Shown in pieces: positions 36,160 through 44,946 of a DNA stretch of 53,876 nucleotides. Positions within the stretch are counted from its first letter, which is position 1. Each line of letters starts with the position of its first letter. The DNA is from an uncultured Alteromonadales bacterium. Lineage in GTDB: Bacteria > Pseudomonadota > Gammaproteobacteria > Pseudomonadales > Cellvibrionaceae. The position numbers and the translations under genes are program-made. The stretch is from NCBI GenBank assembly GCA_937864365.1, contig CALMJT010000119.1, forward strand, positions 1 through 53,876, read 5' to 3'. Below the pieces are notes generated by a model. The model saw only the letters and a list, made by a program, of their open reading frames with translations, made no database searches and was not told the DNA's origin.

Positions 36160-37668
36160 GTGATTACAAATACGCTCAATACCTCAGATCAAATCAGTTT
36201 AATTATTACGTTTATTGTCTACCTAGTAGGTATGCTGTTAATTGGCTACTGGGCTTGGACAAAAACCGACAGCTCTGCCGATTATTTTTTAGGAGGTCGA
36301 TCGCTATCACCTTGGCCTGCGGCACTGAGTGCCGGTGCATCCGATATGAGCGGTTGGTTGCTTTTAGGCCTACCCGGCTACGCCTATCTCTCGGGTTTAG
36401 AAGCATCTTGGATCGCCATTGGCCTTATCGTTGGTTCGTGGTTGAACTGGCGAATTCTTGCAAAACGTTTAAGAGTTTATTCAGAGCGTCTGGGCGATGC
36501 GATTACGCTGCCAGAATATTTTAGTAACCGCTTTCACGATACCAGTCGTTTGTTACAGTGGGTTTCGGCAATCTTTATTTTATTATTTTTCTTATTTTAT
36601 ACCAGTTCGGGCTTAGTCGCCGGTGGCAAATTATTTTCCACGGTTTTTGGTTTTAGTTATGAATGGGCGGTGATAATCGGTTGTTTGTGCATTGTTGGTT
36701 ACACATTATTTGGCGGATTTCTTGCCGTCGCCTGGACCGATCTTGTCCAAGGATTATTAATGGCAGCGGCCTTAGCAGTAGTTCCCATTATTGTATGGAC
36801 CGATTTACCCGCAGGAAATATTTCCGACCACGTACATGCCATTAATCCCGAACTGCTCAATCCCTTTACCGATAATAAGGGAACACCTCTGACGTTTATT
36901 GCAATTGCATCACTACTTGCTTGGGGTTTAGGCTATTTTGGACAACCACATATATTAACGCGATTTGCGGCGGTAAGAACCGCAGCCGATATAAAACCCG
37001 CACGTAGAATTGCAATTGGCTGGACTTTTATCGCCTTGTTGTGCGCGCTATCGGTGGGCTTAGTGGGTCTTGTTTTCACCACCGAACAAGGCACTTCATT
37101 AGAAGACAGCGAAACTATTTTTATGGTTTTAGTCTCTGCGGTTTTTCATCCGGTTGTCGCTGGTATTTTACTGGCGGCCATTTTAGCTGCAATTATGAGT
37201 ACCGCTGATTCACAACTGCTAGTTTCATCTTCGGCGTTTGCTAACGATCTTTACAAAGCACTCTGGCGTCGATCTGCAAGCCCTACCGAAGTACTTTGGG
37301 TCAGTCGTATTTCGGTACTGGCTATTTCGGTGATTGCAACGTCTCTTGCTTTAGTTCCGGGTAGCTCTGTACTTGGCTTGGTTTCCTATGCCTGGGCGGG
37401 GTTTGGTGCGGCGTTTGGCCCGGCTTTATTAATTAGCCTGTACTGGAAAGAAATGAGTAAATACGGCGCGCTGGCTGGTATTGTTGTAGGCGGTGTGGTC
37501 GTTGTTCTCTGGAAACAGGTCAGTGGTGGAATTTTTGATTTGTACGAAATCGTACCGGGCTTTGTGCTTTCATCATTAGCAATTGTGGTTGTTTCTAAAA
37601 TGACTCCGCCGCATCCAGATGTTGCCGATAATCATCAAGAAATTCATCAAACCATCGAAAAAGGCTAG
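36160..37668 (+). CDS. putP: Sodium/proline symporter
   Basis: A 502-residue sodium:solute symporter (E. coli PutP is also 502). Thirteen or so hydrophobic segments are visible. Family landmarks are ADYFLGGRSLSPWPAALSAGASDMSGWLLLGLPGYAYLSG near residues 40-75, YTLFGGFLAVAWTDLVQG near residue 190, GYFGQPHILTRFAAV near residue 260 and AAIMSTADSQLLVSSSAF near residue 340. It imports proline with Na+ for nutrition or osmoprotection. I chose a GTG start at 36160, as this gives the exact family length; GGAAAC lies about 10 nt upstream. It is adjacent to and divergent from pepQ, which releases proline from dipeptides, a sensible metabolic pairing. Confidence 0.93.
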   Translation: MITNTLNTSDQISLIITFIVYLVGMLLIGYWAWTKTDSSADYFLGGRSLSPWPAALSAGASDMSGWLLLGLPGYAYLSGLEASWIAIGLIVGSWLNWRILAKRLRVYSERLGDAITLPEYFSNRFHDTSRLLQWVSAIFILLFFLFYTSSGLVAGGKLFSTVFGFSYEWAVIIGCLCIVGYTLFGGFLAVAWTDLVQGLLMAAALAVVPIIVWTDLPAGNISDHVHAINPELLNPFTDNKGTPLTFIAIASLLAWGLGYFGQPHILTRFAAVRTAADIKPARRIAIGWTFIALLCALSVGLVGLVFTTEQGTSLEDSETIFMVLVSAVFHPVVAGILLAAILAAIMSTADSQLLVSSSAFANDLYKALWRRSASPTEVLWVSRISVLAISVIATSLALVPGSSVLGLVSYAWAGFGAAFGPALLISLYWKEMSKYGALAGIVVGGVVVVLWKQVSGGIFDLYEIVPGFVLSSLAIVVVSKMTPPHPDVADNHQEIHQTIEKG

Positions 37669-37691
37669 ATTACATCTCTGCAATTCTGCAA

Positions 37692-37761
37692 TCCACCGAT
37701 TAATCCTTGTTGACTTAATCGGTGGACCATCTTGAAATTACAATTTGTAATTTCAAGATGG
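37692..37761. terminator. Two consecutive palindromic hairpins between convergent genes
   Basis: Hairpin 1 is a perfect 12-bp stem TCCACCGATTAA / TTAATCGGTGGA with an 11-nt loop (37692-37726). Directly after it lies an almost loop-less palindrome with 17-bp perfect arms (CCATCTTGAAATTACAA, 37727-37743) around one central T. TTTCTC follows. They separate putP from the GGDEF/EAL gene. Confidence 0.7.
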
Positions 37762-37921
37762 TTTCTCACCCATTTCAATTATTCATCGAAATTAAAATCA
37801 CTTTCTGTGTGGCACCACTCGCCGGTGAATACGAGTTTCTCCAAGTAAAACCACGGTAAGAAGAATCACAGCAAGAAAAGCGACTTGAAAAAAATTGAAA
37901 GAGCGCAGCCATGATAAACCG

Positions 37922-39661
37922 CTAGTGATTAGAAATTTTACGATTTTGCATTCGAGTAAATTGTATTACTGCTTCGTAAGACATGGGTTTTGCGTATAAA
38001 AAACCTTGCAGATAATCACAGCGACGCTGTTTTAAAAAATTCGCGCTGGCTTGCGTTTCTACACCTTCAGCGACAACGGTTTTCCCTAAGTTCTGAGCCA
38101 AAGACACCATGGCTCGAATAATTGCTTGATCAGAGGGATCGTTACGGTAGTGACGAATAAACGACTGATCGATTTTAAGTGTATCAATGGGTAGCTGTTT
38201 GAGATGATTCATAGACGAATAACCAACGCCAAAATCATCCAATGCTAATTTACAACCCAATCTCTTTATTTTGGCCAATAAATCAAAGGTGTACTCGTTG
38301 TACTCCATTAATGAAGATTCGGTGATTTCAATATGCAATTGATGAGCGTCTAGTCCATTGTGGGCGATAACTTCTTTAATCCGGTCAATTAACGAGATAT
38401 CCAACAATTGCACCGGCGAAAGATTCACGCTGATCCACGAGCGTTCATCGACATCGCCATTGCTTAACCATTGAGAAAAATCTTCACACGCCTTTTGTAA
38501 AACCCACGCACCCAATACGTGAATCATACCGGTTTCTTCTAAAATAGGTACAAACTCATCGGGACGTACAATTTCACCGTTTTCTCGCTGCCAGCGTAGA
38601 AGTGTTTCGTAACCGCGTACTCGATCGGTTGATGCCTCCATAATGGGTTGATAATTTAAATAAAACTCGCCTTTTTTAAAGGCAATGCGAATGCATTTTA
38701 GCAGCTGAATTCTGCGGATTGCTTTTACGGCTAGAGTTTCGTCGAAAAATGTAAAACCATCACCGCCGCGTTTTTTCATAGAAAGCATTGCTGCTTGTGC
38801 TTGAGATAACAGATGATCGGTATTGATGTGGCGATGATTTCCAAAATATTGAGTAATTCCAATGCTGCATTTACCTTCCAGTATCTCACCACTTGATAAG
38901 GTAACGCCGCGATGTAGAGATCGGAGAATTTTTTCGGCAATCGATGAAAACGTCGATAGTTTGGTAGAATTAGCGGTGAGCACAACTGCGAATTCATCGC
39001 CACCAAGTCGCGCCAAAAAATCGCTGCTGCGCATGTTTAAGCGTATTAATACCGCAAGGCGTGACAAATAATCGTCACCTTTTTTTTGGCCACAGGTATC
39101 GTTAATAAGCTTAAACTTGTCCACATTAATGTAGAGCAAACCAATGTATAAATCCAAACGTTTGGCTTCATCCAATTTTCGCTCTAAATACCTGTGAAAA
39201 CCACGGCGGTTGGGTAATCCAGTAACCGGATCAATATTGGATATTTGCAAAAATTGATTTTGGTATTCGCGTCGGTCAAACGCAAAACGAATGCATCTTT
39301 GGAATGCTCGTTCGTTTAGTTCCGATTCTATTAAGTAATCACAAATACCAATTTTAAGAAAAGACTTAACTTCTAGCTCTAAACTGTCAGCAACTATTAA
39401 AATAACAAAACTGTTGTGAGAATGTTTGACAAGGTGAGATAACGCGTCTTCACTCCAATTGTTTTCGCCGAAATACGCCAAAACTAAATCAAAATGATGT
39501 GTATGAAGTGGTTTTAATTCAAATAGTGAATGAGTTTCTTCTATTTTAATGAGCGAGTTGCTATCGCACTGCTTTTCCACCGATACAAGCATGTTTCTTA
39601 GAACTTGAGAATGCTCTTTATCAGCGGCTAAAAAAATAGAAAGCCCTGGTAATAAACTCAT
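37922..39661 (-). CDS. REC-like/GGDEF/EAL c-di-GMP regulator
   Basis: A 579-residue soluble protein. Residues 1-115 resemble a receiver fold (DLVLAYFGENN, VILIVADSLELEVKSFLKIG, DYLI), but the usual phosphoryl Asp position is not clearly conserved. GGDEF follows with DPVTGLPNRRG near residue 143 and an intact LGGDEFAVV near 219. EAL begins at about residue 330: first motif ETL (YETLLRW), VNLSPVQL, HIEITESSL, DDFGVGYSSMNHL, LKIDQSF and AEGVET all present. Both catalytic activities look possible. It converges on putP. Confidence 0.88.
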   Translation of the reverse strand: MSLLPGLSIFLAADKEHSQVLRNMLVSVEKQCDSNSLIKIEETHSLFELKPLHTHHFDLVLAYFGENNWSEDALSHLVKHSHNSFVILIVADSLELEVKSFLKIGICDYLIESELNERAFQRCIRFAFDRREYQNQFLQISNIDPVTGLPNRRGFHRYLERKLDEAKRLDLYIGLLYINVDKFKLINDTCGQKKGDDYLSRLAVLIRLNMRSSDFLARLGGDEFAVVLTANSTKLSTFSSIAEKILRSLHRGVTLSSGEILEGKCSIGITQYFGNHRHINTDHLLSQAQAAMLSMKKRGGDGFTFFDETLAVKAIRRIQLLKCIRIAFKKGEFYLNYQPIMEASTDRVRGYETLLRWQRENGEIVRPDEFVPILEETGMIHVLGAWVLQKACEDFSQWLSNGDVDERSWISVNLSPVQLLDISLIDRIKEVIAHNGLDAHQLHIEITESSLMEYNEYTFDLLAKIKRLGCKLALDDFGVGYSSMNHLKQLPIDTLKIDQSFIRHYRNDPSDQAIIRAMVSLAQNLGKTVVAEGVETQASANFLKQRRCDYLQGFLYAKPMSYEAVIQFTRMQNRKISNH

Positions 39662-40524
39662 GTGCCAATAATAGTTGTTGCCAACGTTTCCTTTATATAA
39701 ATAGTTATTTTAAAGAATCAGAAAGTTGTGCCTAAAATATTTGCCAAAAATGCGATTTGGATCTATCAGCTTATCAAAATGTTCAACCGATCTCGGCGCG
39801 TATATTTTTTTATTGCCTAGTTAAGATTTAGACGCGTGCCTATGGGCTGTCAATAATAATTACTTTAAATATGGCCGGTTCCGATATTTGCAAAAAATGT
39901 ATTATTTTTTCAGTTAATTTCTGAATAGAAAAATTATTGACTTATATCGGTATGGGTTTGCACTGCGTTGTATTAGCTGTTGTAAATATATCGATTAAAC
40001 CAAAAAAACTTATGTAAGTATGAATTGAGAGTCTAACCGCAAGAAATTATTCATAGACATATTTCTGTTTTAATCTAAGCACAGAAAGTTAAAGATACGA
40101 TTTGCAATTTAATAACGTTTTAGTCACAAATGGTTTGTAAGTCAGCAAGACTGCTTAGATTCCCACGGCTGATCCGAGTTGATGCGCAGTTAATTTATAG
40201 CAGAATATACTGATGTAAATAATTATCTTTTTTACTCTAACACTTAGTTATAAGCATTATCGTAAGTCAAATTTTCTAAGATTTAGTTTCATCCTTTTTA
40301 GGCAAAATAGCTTAGTTGAGACTAACATTAGTCTACGAGAAAACAGCGGGTTTACCTCTTGTTTCTCGGTAGGATAGACCTTGTCTTAGAGGACTGTGGA
40401 AAACCGCCATAATCTAAAGCTTTTCTTTTATGCGTCGATAGCTGTAACTCAAAACGTCAGGGTCCAGCAGAAATTGTGCTGATATTAAGGCATTTTTAGT
40501 AGATTTCAAATTTTCGGAATTACG
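39662..40524. other. Long AT-rich region upstream of the chemosensory cluster
   Basis: About 860 bp divergent spacer. It must hold the cluster promoter. No sigma-28-type site (TAAA-N15-GCCGATAA) was found, no repeat copy is present, and no reading frame looks protein-like. Confidence 0.4.
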
Positions 40525-40803
40525 ATGAGCGAGAAAACCTCCTTTTCTTGTGGTGAGCATTTAGACATTACACAAGTCGCATCTTTGCACGCTAGGTTAT
40601 CAAAGGCGATAGCGAAGGCTTCTGTTATTGAGTTAAAAGCAGACAAGGTTGTTAAAGCTGATACAGCCGGACTGCAATTATTTGTTAGCTTGCAAAAAGA
40701 AATCTCTGGTACCGGCGGGAAAATTATATGGCGATCACCGAGTGATGCACTCATCAACGCAGTAAAATTACTTGGTTTATCAAAAGTTTTAGACATTAAT
40801 TAA
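40525..40803 (+). CDS. STAS-domain protein (anti-anti-sigma-like)
   Basis: A 92-residue single STAS domain. The loop ADTAGLQL matches the D-[ST]-x-G-[LT] phosphorylation motif of SpoIIAA-type proteins, with Thr47 as the candidate site. The remaining fold (LDITQVASLHARLSKAI and IIWRSPSDALINAVKLLGL) fits. It is the first gene of the chemosensory cluster, 56 bp ahead of cheY, and STAS proteins head several such clusters. The partner kinase is not in the window. It may couple chemosensory output to a partner-switching module; that is inference. Confidence 0.82.
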   Translation: MSEKTSFSCGEHLDITQVASLHARLSKAIAKASVIELKADKVVKADTAGLQLFVSLQKEISGTGGKIIWRSPSDALINAVKLLGLSKVLDIN

Positions 40804-40859
40804 TTTACCATCCGATAAATTTTACATTTTCAACACCGAATTGCTTCAAGGAGTATTTA

Positions 40860-41222
40860 ATGGCTCGCATTTTAATCGTTGATGATTCGGCATCTATGCG
40901 CAACATGGTTGCCGCTACGCTGCAATCGGCCGGTCACCAAATTAAAGACGCGGCAGATGGCCAGCAAGCATTAGCTGTTGCTAAAGCTGATCGCTTCGAT
41001 GCTGTAGTTACCGATCTCAACATGCCCGTGATGAATGGTATTGATCTCACAAAACAGCTTCGAGCGATTCCTAATTACAAATACACACCAATCCTCCTGT
41101 TAACCACAGAATCTTCTATGGATAAGAAAAGCCTCGGAAAAACTGCTGGTGCTACGGGTTGGTTAGTTAAGCCTTTTAATCCAGAGAAATTATTAGAAAC
41201 GATTAAAAAAGTTTTAGGATAG
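40860..41222 (+). CDS. cheY: Chemotaxis response regulator CheY
   Basis: A 120-residue stand-alone receiver. Acidic pocket D8-D9, phosphoryl acceptor D52 (VVTDLNMP), conserved Thr82/Thr83 and Lys104 (VKPFNPEK) are all in place. It is phosphorylated by CheA from the next gene and normally acts on a motility or pilus target. GGAG lies 9 nt before the ATG. Seventeen bp separate it from cheA. Confidence 0.93.
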   Translation: MARILIVDDSASMRNMVAATLQSAGHQIKDAADGQQALAVAKADRFDAVVTDLNMPVMNGIDLTKQLRAIPNYKYTPILLLTTESSMDKKSLGKTAGATGWLVKPFNPEKLLETIKKVLG

Positions 41223-41238
41223 ACATTGGCGGAAAATA

Positions 41239-43557
41239 ATGAGCATCGACCTAAAGCAATTCCATCAAGCCTTTTTTGACGAAAGCTACGAAGGCTTAGA
41301 CTCAATGGAGCAATCACTGCTTGCACTCAGTGATGAAGACGAAACCGATCCGGAATTAATTAATACAATTTTTCGAGCCGCACACTCCATAAAAGGTGGC
41401 AGTGCAACTTTAGGTTTTGGTGAAATCGCCAGTTTTACTCACGTACTCGAAACTCTGTTAGACGAGGTGCGTGAAGGTCAAAGAAAGTTGACAGCCGAAT
41501 CCATTGATTTGTTATTGCAGTCGTGCGACGCACTTCGAGCCATGGTGCATTGCCTAGAGCAAGAGACGCCGATCGATGTCAACGACAGTAAACCGCTGCT
41601 AGACGCCTTCGAGGCGATGTTAAACGATAGTGGTCAAAGTGCCGTTTCCGAACCGCAGCAGAAAGAGGTTCAAAAAAATCTCGATGATTCCGACGCAACA
41701 GTGATCAGCTCTGCACAAGATGCTATTACCCAAACATTTTTCTCGGGTGATGACGGTGAGCAGAATGATGATCATGGCGAAAAACGCTGGAAAATCGTAT
41801 TTAAACCGGAACCGCAAATATTATTAACTGGGAACGAACCACTTAGAATTTTTCGCGAATTAGAAAGCATGGGCGATCTCGAGGTTCATGCGCACACCGA
41901 TCAAGTTCCAAATTTTGATCAGATCACTCTCGACGAATGCTTTATTCATTGGACGTTATTTTTAACCAGTAATGTTGATCAAGACGAGATCAAATCAGCG
42001 TTTGATTGGGTTCTTGATGAGTGTGATTTAGACATCACACTTTCAGAAAGCGGTGACGATGATACGGTCGATACCGATGACAATGTTAATACTGAGACTC
42101 GTCTACAGCAGGATCACATTAACCTCGATAACCGCGGTGATGAAATTACCGCCGAAGACGACTACGGCGAATCTGCAAGTGATGATCTAGAGTTTGTTCG
42201 TGCATCGGCAAGTGTTGTCGCAGCCAAGGTTATCCCCGAAAAAACTACCGCTAAAAAACCAGAGCCCAGTGCTGCCAAATCTACATCTGCAAAAGCAATC
42301 TCTGAAAGCAAAGCAATTGCTGACAAAAAAGTAACCGCGCCCGAATCTGCACAAAGTAGCACCACTTCCATTCGCGTGGGAATCGACAAGGTTGATAATC
42401 TCATCAATTTAGTCGGCGAGCTGGTCATTACGCAATCGATGCTTTCTGAATTGGGCAATAATTTTGATTTAGAAAAATTAGAGCGGCTTTCACACGGACT
42501 AGAACAGCTCAAACAAAATACGCGCGAATTGCAAGAAAATGTAATGCGAATTCGCATGCTACCCATCAGTTTCGCATTTAATCGATTTCCGCGCATGATT
42601 CGCGATTTGTCCAATAAAACCGGTAAAAAAGTCGATTTAATCATGTCAGGTGAGCAGACCGAACTTGATAAAACCGTTATGGAACAAATTGGCGATCCTT
42701 TGGTGCACCTTGTTCGTAATGCCATAGATCACGGTTTAGAAATGCCCGAAGAACGACGTGCCGCAGGAAAAAATGAAACCGGTAAAATTCATTTAAATGC
42801 CGAGCATAAAGGTGGAAACATCGTTATAAAAATTTCTGACGATGGCCGCGGTATGGACCCCGAAAAAATTCGTGCAAAAGCGGTTGAGAAGGGTGTCATC
42901 GACGCAGAAGCGGAGCTTTCTGTAGCAGAAATTTACGACTTAATTTTTGAGCCAGGCTTTTCTACAGCCGCCGAAGTCAGCGATTTATCTGGGCGTGGTG
43001 TGGGCATGGATGTGGTGCGACGCAATATTAAAGCACTTGGTGGTCGTATAGAAATTGACTCTGAAGTAGGGCGTGGAACCAAAATTTATGTACATTTACC
43101 ATTAACCTTAGCCATTTTGGATGGGCAGTTAGTTCGAGTCGGACGAGAAGTCTACATAATTCCCTTGGTTGCAATCGTTGAATCGTTGCAAATTAAATCC
43201 GAATTAGTTAATCGCGTCTCCGGTAACATGGTTTTATATCGCCTGCGAGAAGATAACGTACCGATTATTCCCATTCACAAAGAATTTAATATTCAAGCCG
43301 ATAATACTGCTTTAGATAATGCTTTGCTCGTGGTTGTTGAAGGTGAGGGATGTAAAATTGGTTTACTGGTTGATGATTTACTGGCTCAGCAACAAGTCGT
43401 TATTAAAAGCTTAGAAACAAATTATAAACGTGTTGACGGTATATCTGGCGCGACGATTCTTGGTGATGGCTCGGTGGCATTGATTCTTGATATTCCCGGT
43501 ATAATTACCAACGCCTCGCGTTCGCGTCGAAGAAATGTAAGTCCGCGTGCAGCATAA
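41239..43557 (+). CDS. cheA: Chemotaxis histidine kinase CheA
   Basis: A 772-residue kinase with an HPt domain (FRAAHSIKGG, phosphoryl His49), a second region resembling a CheY-binding P2 domain (about residues 180-280) and a long acidic, Ser/Lys-rich linker (280-370). The dimerisation domain is at TTSIRVGIDKVDNLINLVGEL (about 375-440). The ATPase follows with HLVRNAIDHGLE, DDGRGMD and SGRGVGMDVVRR, then a C-terminal CheW-like domain (about 620-760). All catalytic boxes are present. It passes phosphate to CheY and CheB of the same cluster under control of the two soluble receptors. Confidence 0.95.
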   Translation: MSIDLKQFHQAFFDESYEGLDSMEQSLLALSDEDETDPELINTIFRAAHSIKGGSATLGFGEIASFTHVLETLLDEVREGQRKLTAESIDLLLQSCDALRAMVHCLEQETPIDVNDSKPLLDAFEAMLNDSGQSAVSEPQQKEVQKNLDDSDATVISSAQDAITQTFFSGDDGEQNDDHGEKRWKIVFKPEPQILLTGNEPLRIFRELESMGDLEVHAHTDQVPNFDQITLDECFIHWTLFLTSNVDQDEIKSAFDWVLDECDLDITLSESGDDDTVDTDDNVNTETRLQQDHINLDNRGDEITAEDDYGESASDDLEFVRASASVVAAKVIPEKTTAKKPEPSAAKSTSAKAISESKAIADKKVTAPESAQSSTTSIRVGIDKVDNLINLVGELVITQSMLSELGNNFDLEKLERLSHGLEQLKQNTRELQENVMRIRMLPISFAFNRFPRMIRDLSNKTGKKVDLIMSGEQTELDKTVMEQIGDPLVHLVRNAIDHGLEMPEERRAAGKNETGKIHLNAEHKGGNIVIKISDDGRGMDPEKIRAKAVEKGVIDAEAELSVAEIYDLIFEPGFSTAAEVSDLSGRGVGMDVVRRNIKALGGRIEIDSEVGRGTKIYVHLPLTLAILDGQLVRVGREVYIIPLVAIVESLQIKSELVNRVSGNMVLYRLREDNVPIIPIHKEFNIQADNTALDNALLVVVEGEGCKIGLLVDDLLAQQQVVIKSLETNYKRVDGISGATILGDGSVALILDIPGIITNASRSRRRNVSPRAA

Positions 43558-43569
43558 ACGGTGAGTTAA

Positions 43570-44106
43570 ATGGATGCCATAATAGAAGTTGCAGAGATTA
43601 ATCGACTCGATAAAAACGATATCTCATTAGAAGGAATCGATTTTATCTCCGGCGGTAATCAATACCTAACATTTCGTTTGTGCGAAGAACACTACGGTGT
43701 GGATATTTTATCGGTGACCGAAATCAGAGGGTGGGATGAACCTACACTGATTCCCAATTCTCCGAACTATGTTAAAGGTGTGATTAATTTACGCGGCGTT
43801 ATCGTGCCAATTTTAGATCTTCGTATTCGATTTCAAATTGGTGAGGCCAGTTATACACCCACAACCGTTGTTATTGTTTTAGCGGTAAAAAATGATCGCA
43901 TGAAATGCACAATGGGTTTTGTGGTAGATGCCGTTTCCGATGTGCTCAATGCTAATTCGCAAGATATTAAATCTGCCCCAAGCTTTGGTGGCTTAGTTGC
44001 TCCTCAATACATTCAGGGTTTGGTGAATGTCGGAGCAGATGTAGTGACACTGCTAAATGTCGAGCAGCTATTAAAGTTAGATGATGAAGGTTTGCATTAT
44101 GAGTAA
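43570..44106 (+). CDS. cheW: CheW coupling protein (first copy)
   Basis: A 178-residue CheW with an N-terminal extension of about 35 residues. The SH3-like core shows YLTFRLCEEHYGVDILSV, YVKGVINLRGVIVPILDLR and FVVDAVSDVLNA. It links receptors to CheA. It is 12 bp after cheA and overlaps the next cheW by 8 bp, so the two are translationally coupled. Confidence 0.93.
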   Translation: MDAIIEVAEINRLDKNDISLEGIDFISGGNQYLTFRLCEEHYGVDILSVTEIRGWDEPTLIPNSPNYVKGVINLRGVIVPILDLRIRFQIGEASYTPTTVVIVLAVKNDRMKCTMGFVVDAVSDVLNANSQDIKSAPSFGGLVAPQYIQGLVNVGADVVTLLNVEQLLKLDDEGLHYE

Positions 44107-44599
44107 TCAATCTCAAGAATATTTAACATTCTTGCTGGATGGCGAAGAGTTCGGAGTCGATATTTTACGTGTCCAAGAAATTATGGTTTGGGCACCGGTA
44201 ACAGCGATTCCCGGAACACCTGAATATTTGCGAGGTGTGATTAATTTGCGCGGCGTCATAGTCCCTATTGTTGATATGCGTCAGAGATTCAACCGCGCTC
44301 CGGTAGAATATACCGATACTACCGTTGTTATTGTGTTGCGAACCAGCGAAAGCGATTCTGGTGTAGTTGTTGGTATCGTGGTAGATGCGGTATCGGAAGT
44401 CTACAAAGTGGATCCCGTTAATATCAAAAAAGCACCGGATTTTGGTAATCAAATAGACAGTCGCTTTATTTTTGGAATGGCAACTGTGGACGACAAAATT
44501 ATTATTTTGCTTGATGCAAAGAAACTGCTAAATGTGAATGATTTATACAGTGTAGTTTCTCATGTTCGTCCCAAAATTGGTGAGCCTATCGCGAGCTAA
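44099..44599 (+). CDS. cheW: CheW coupling protein (second copy)
   Basis: A 166-residue CheW with core blocks EYLTFLLDGEEFGVDILRVQE, YLRGVINLRGVIVPIVDMRQ and IVVDAVSEVYKV. I chose the ATG at 44099, overlapping the first cheW by 8 bp; an upstream in-frame start would lie deeper in that gene. Two CheWs may serve the two different receptors or vary array composition. Confidence 0.93.
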   Translation: MSNQSQEYLTFLLDGEEFGVDILRVQEIMVWAPVTAIPGTPEYLRGVINLRGVIVPIVDMRQRFNRAPVEYTDTTVVIVLRTSESDSGVVVGIVVDAVSEVYKVDPVNIKKAPDFGNQIDSRFIFGMATVDDKIIILLDAKKLLNVNDLYSVVSHVRPKIGEPIAS

Positions 44600-44635
44600 T
44601 TTAATGTCTTTATAACTAATTTAATGTTTCTATAA
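44596..44635. repeat. 20-bp tandem duplication at the end of the second cheW
   Basis: CTAATTTAATGTCTTTATAA is followed at once by CTAATTTAATGTTTCTATAA. The first unit includes the cheW stop codon TAA. Confidence 0.8.
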
Positions 44636-44946
44636 AAAGTTATTGCCAAGCAGCGCTCATTTATTAAAGTTAATTAGTAAATGATCGACATAATTAAGGC
44701 AAGGGTCTGTAAAAGTTGTTGTAAAAAACGGTTGTAAATCGGGTTTTAAAGTTTTGGTTGTTTCTTGAAGTTTGAGATCATAAGTCAACGTCTGATTTTC
44801 GATTCTTATCAATTCCGATAGTTTTTTACAAAAACTGGTAGCGCATCGTTGTAGTGTTGAAAGCTCTAGAGTGTTCAGGGTTTTCTAAGAAAAATATTTT
44901 ATAATAATTTCACTGAGCTTGAGTTTAAAACTCAGGAGCCATATTT
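44636..44946 (+). promoter_or_regulatory. Leader of the first receptor gene with a hairpin at the ribosome binding site
   Basis: A 311-bp AT-rich spacer. At about 44921-44935 TGAGTTT-A-AAACTCA forms a palindrome that abuts the GGAG ribosome binding site 8 nt before the ATG. Pairing could affect translation. No other gene or element is seen. Confidence 0.4.

Noticed and set aside
39662-40524. Sigma-28 promoter for the chemosensory cluster
   Set aside because: No TAAA-N15-GCCGATAA-like pair was found in the upstream region.
42162-42725. Long open frame antisense to cheA (187 residues)
   Set aside because: Low-complexity Ser/Leu-rich translation lying wholly inside a clear cheA gene; no family pattern and no ribosome binding site.
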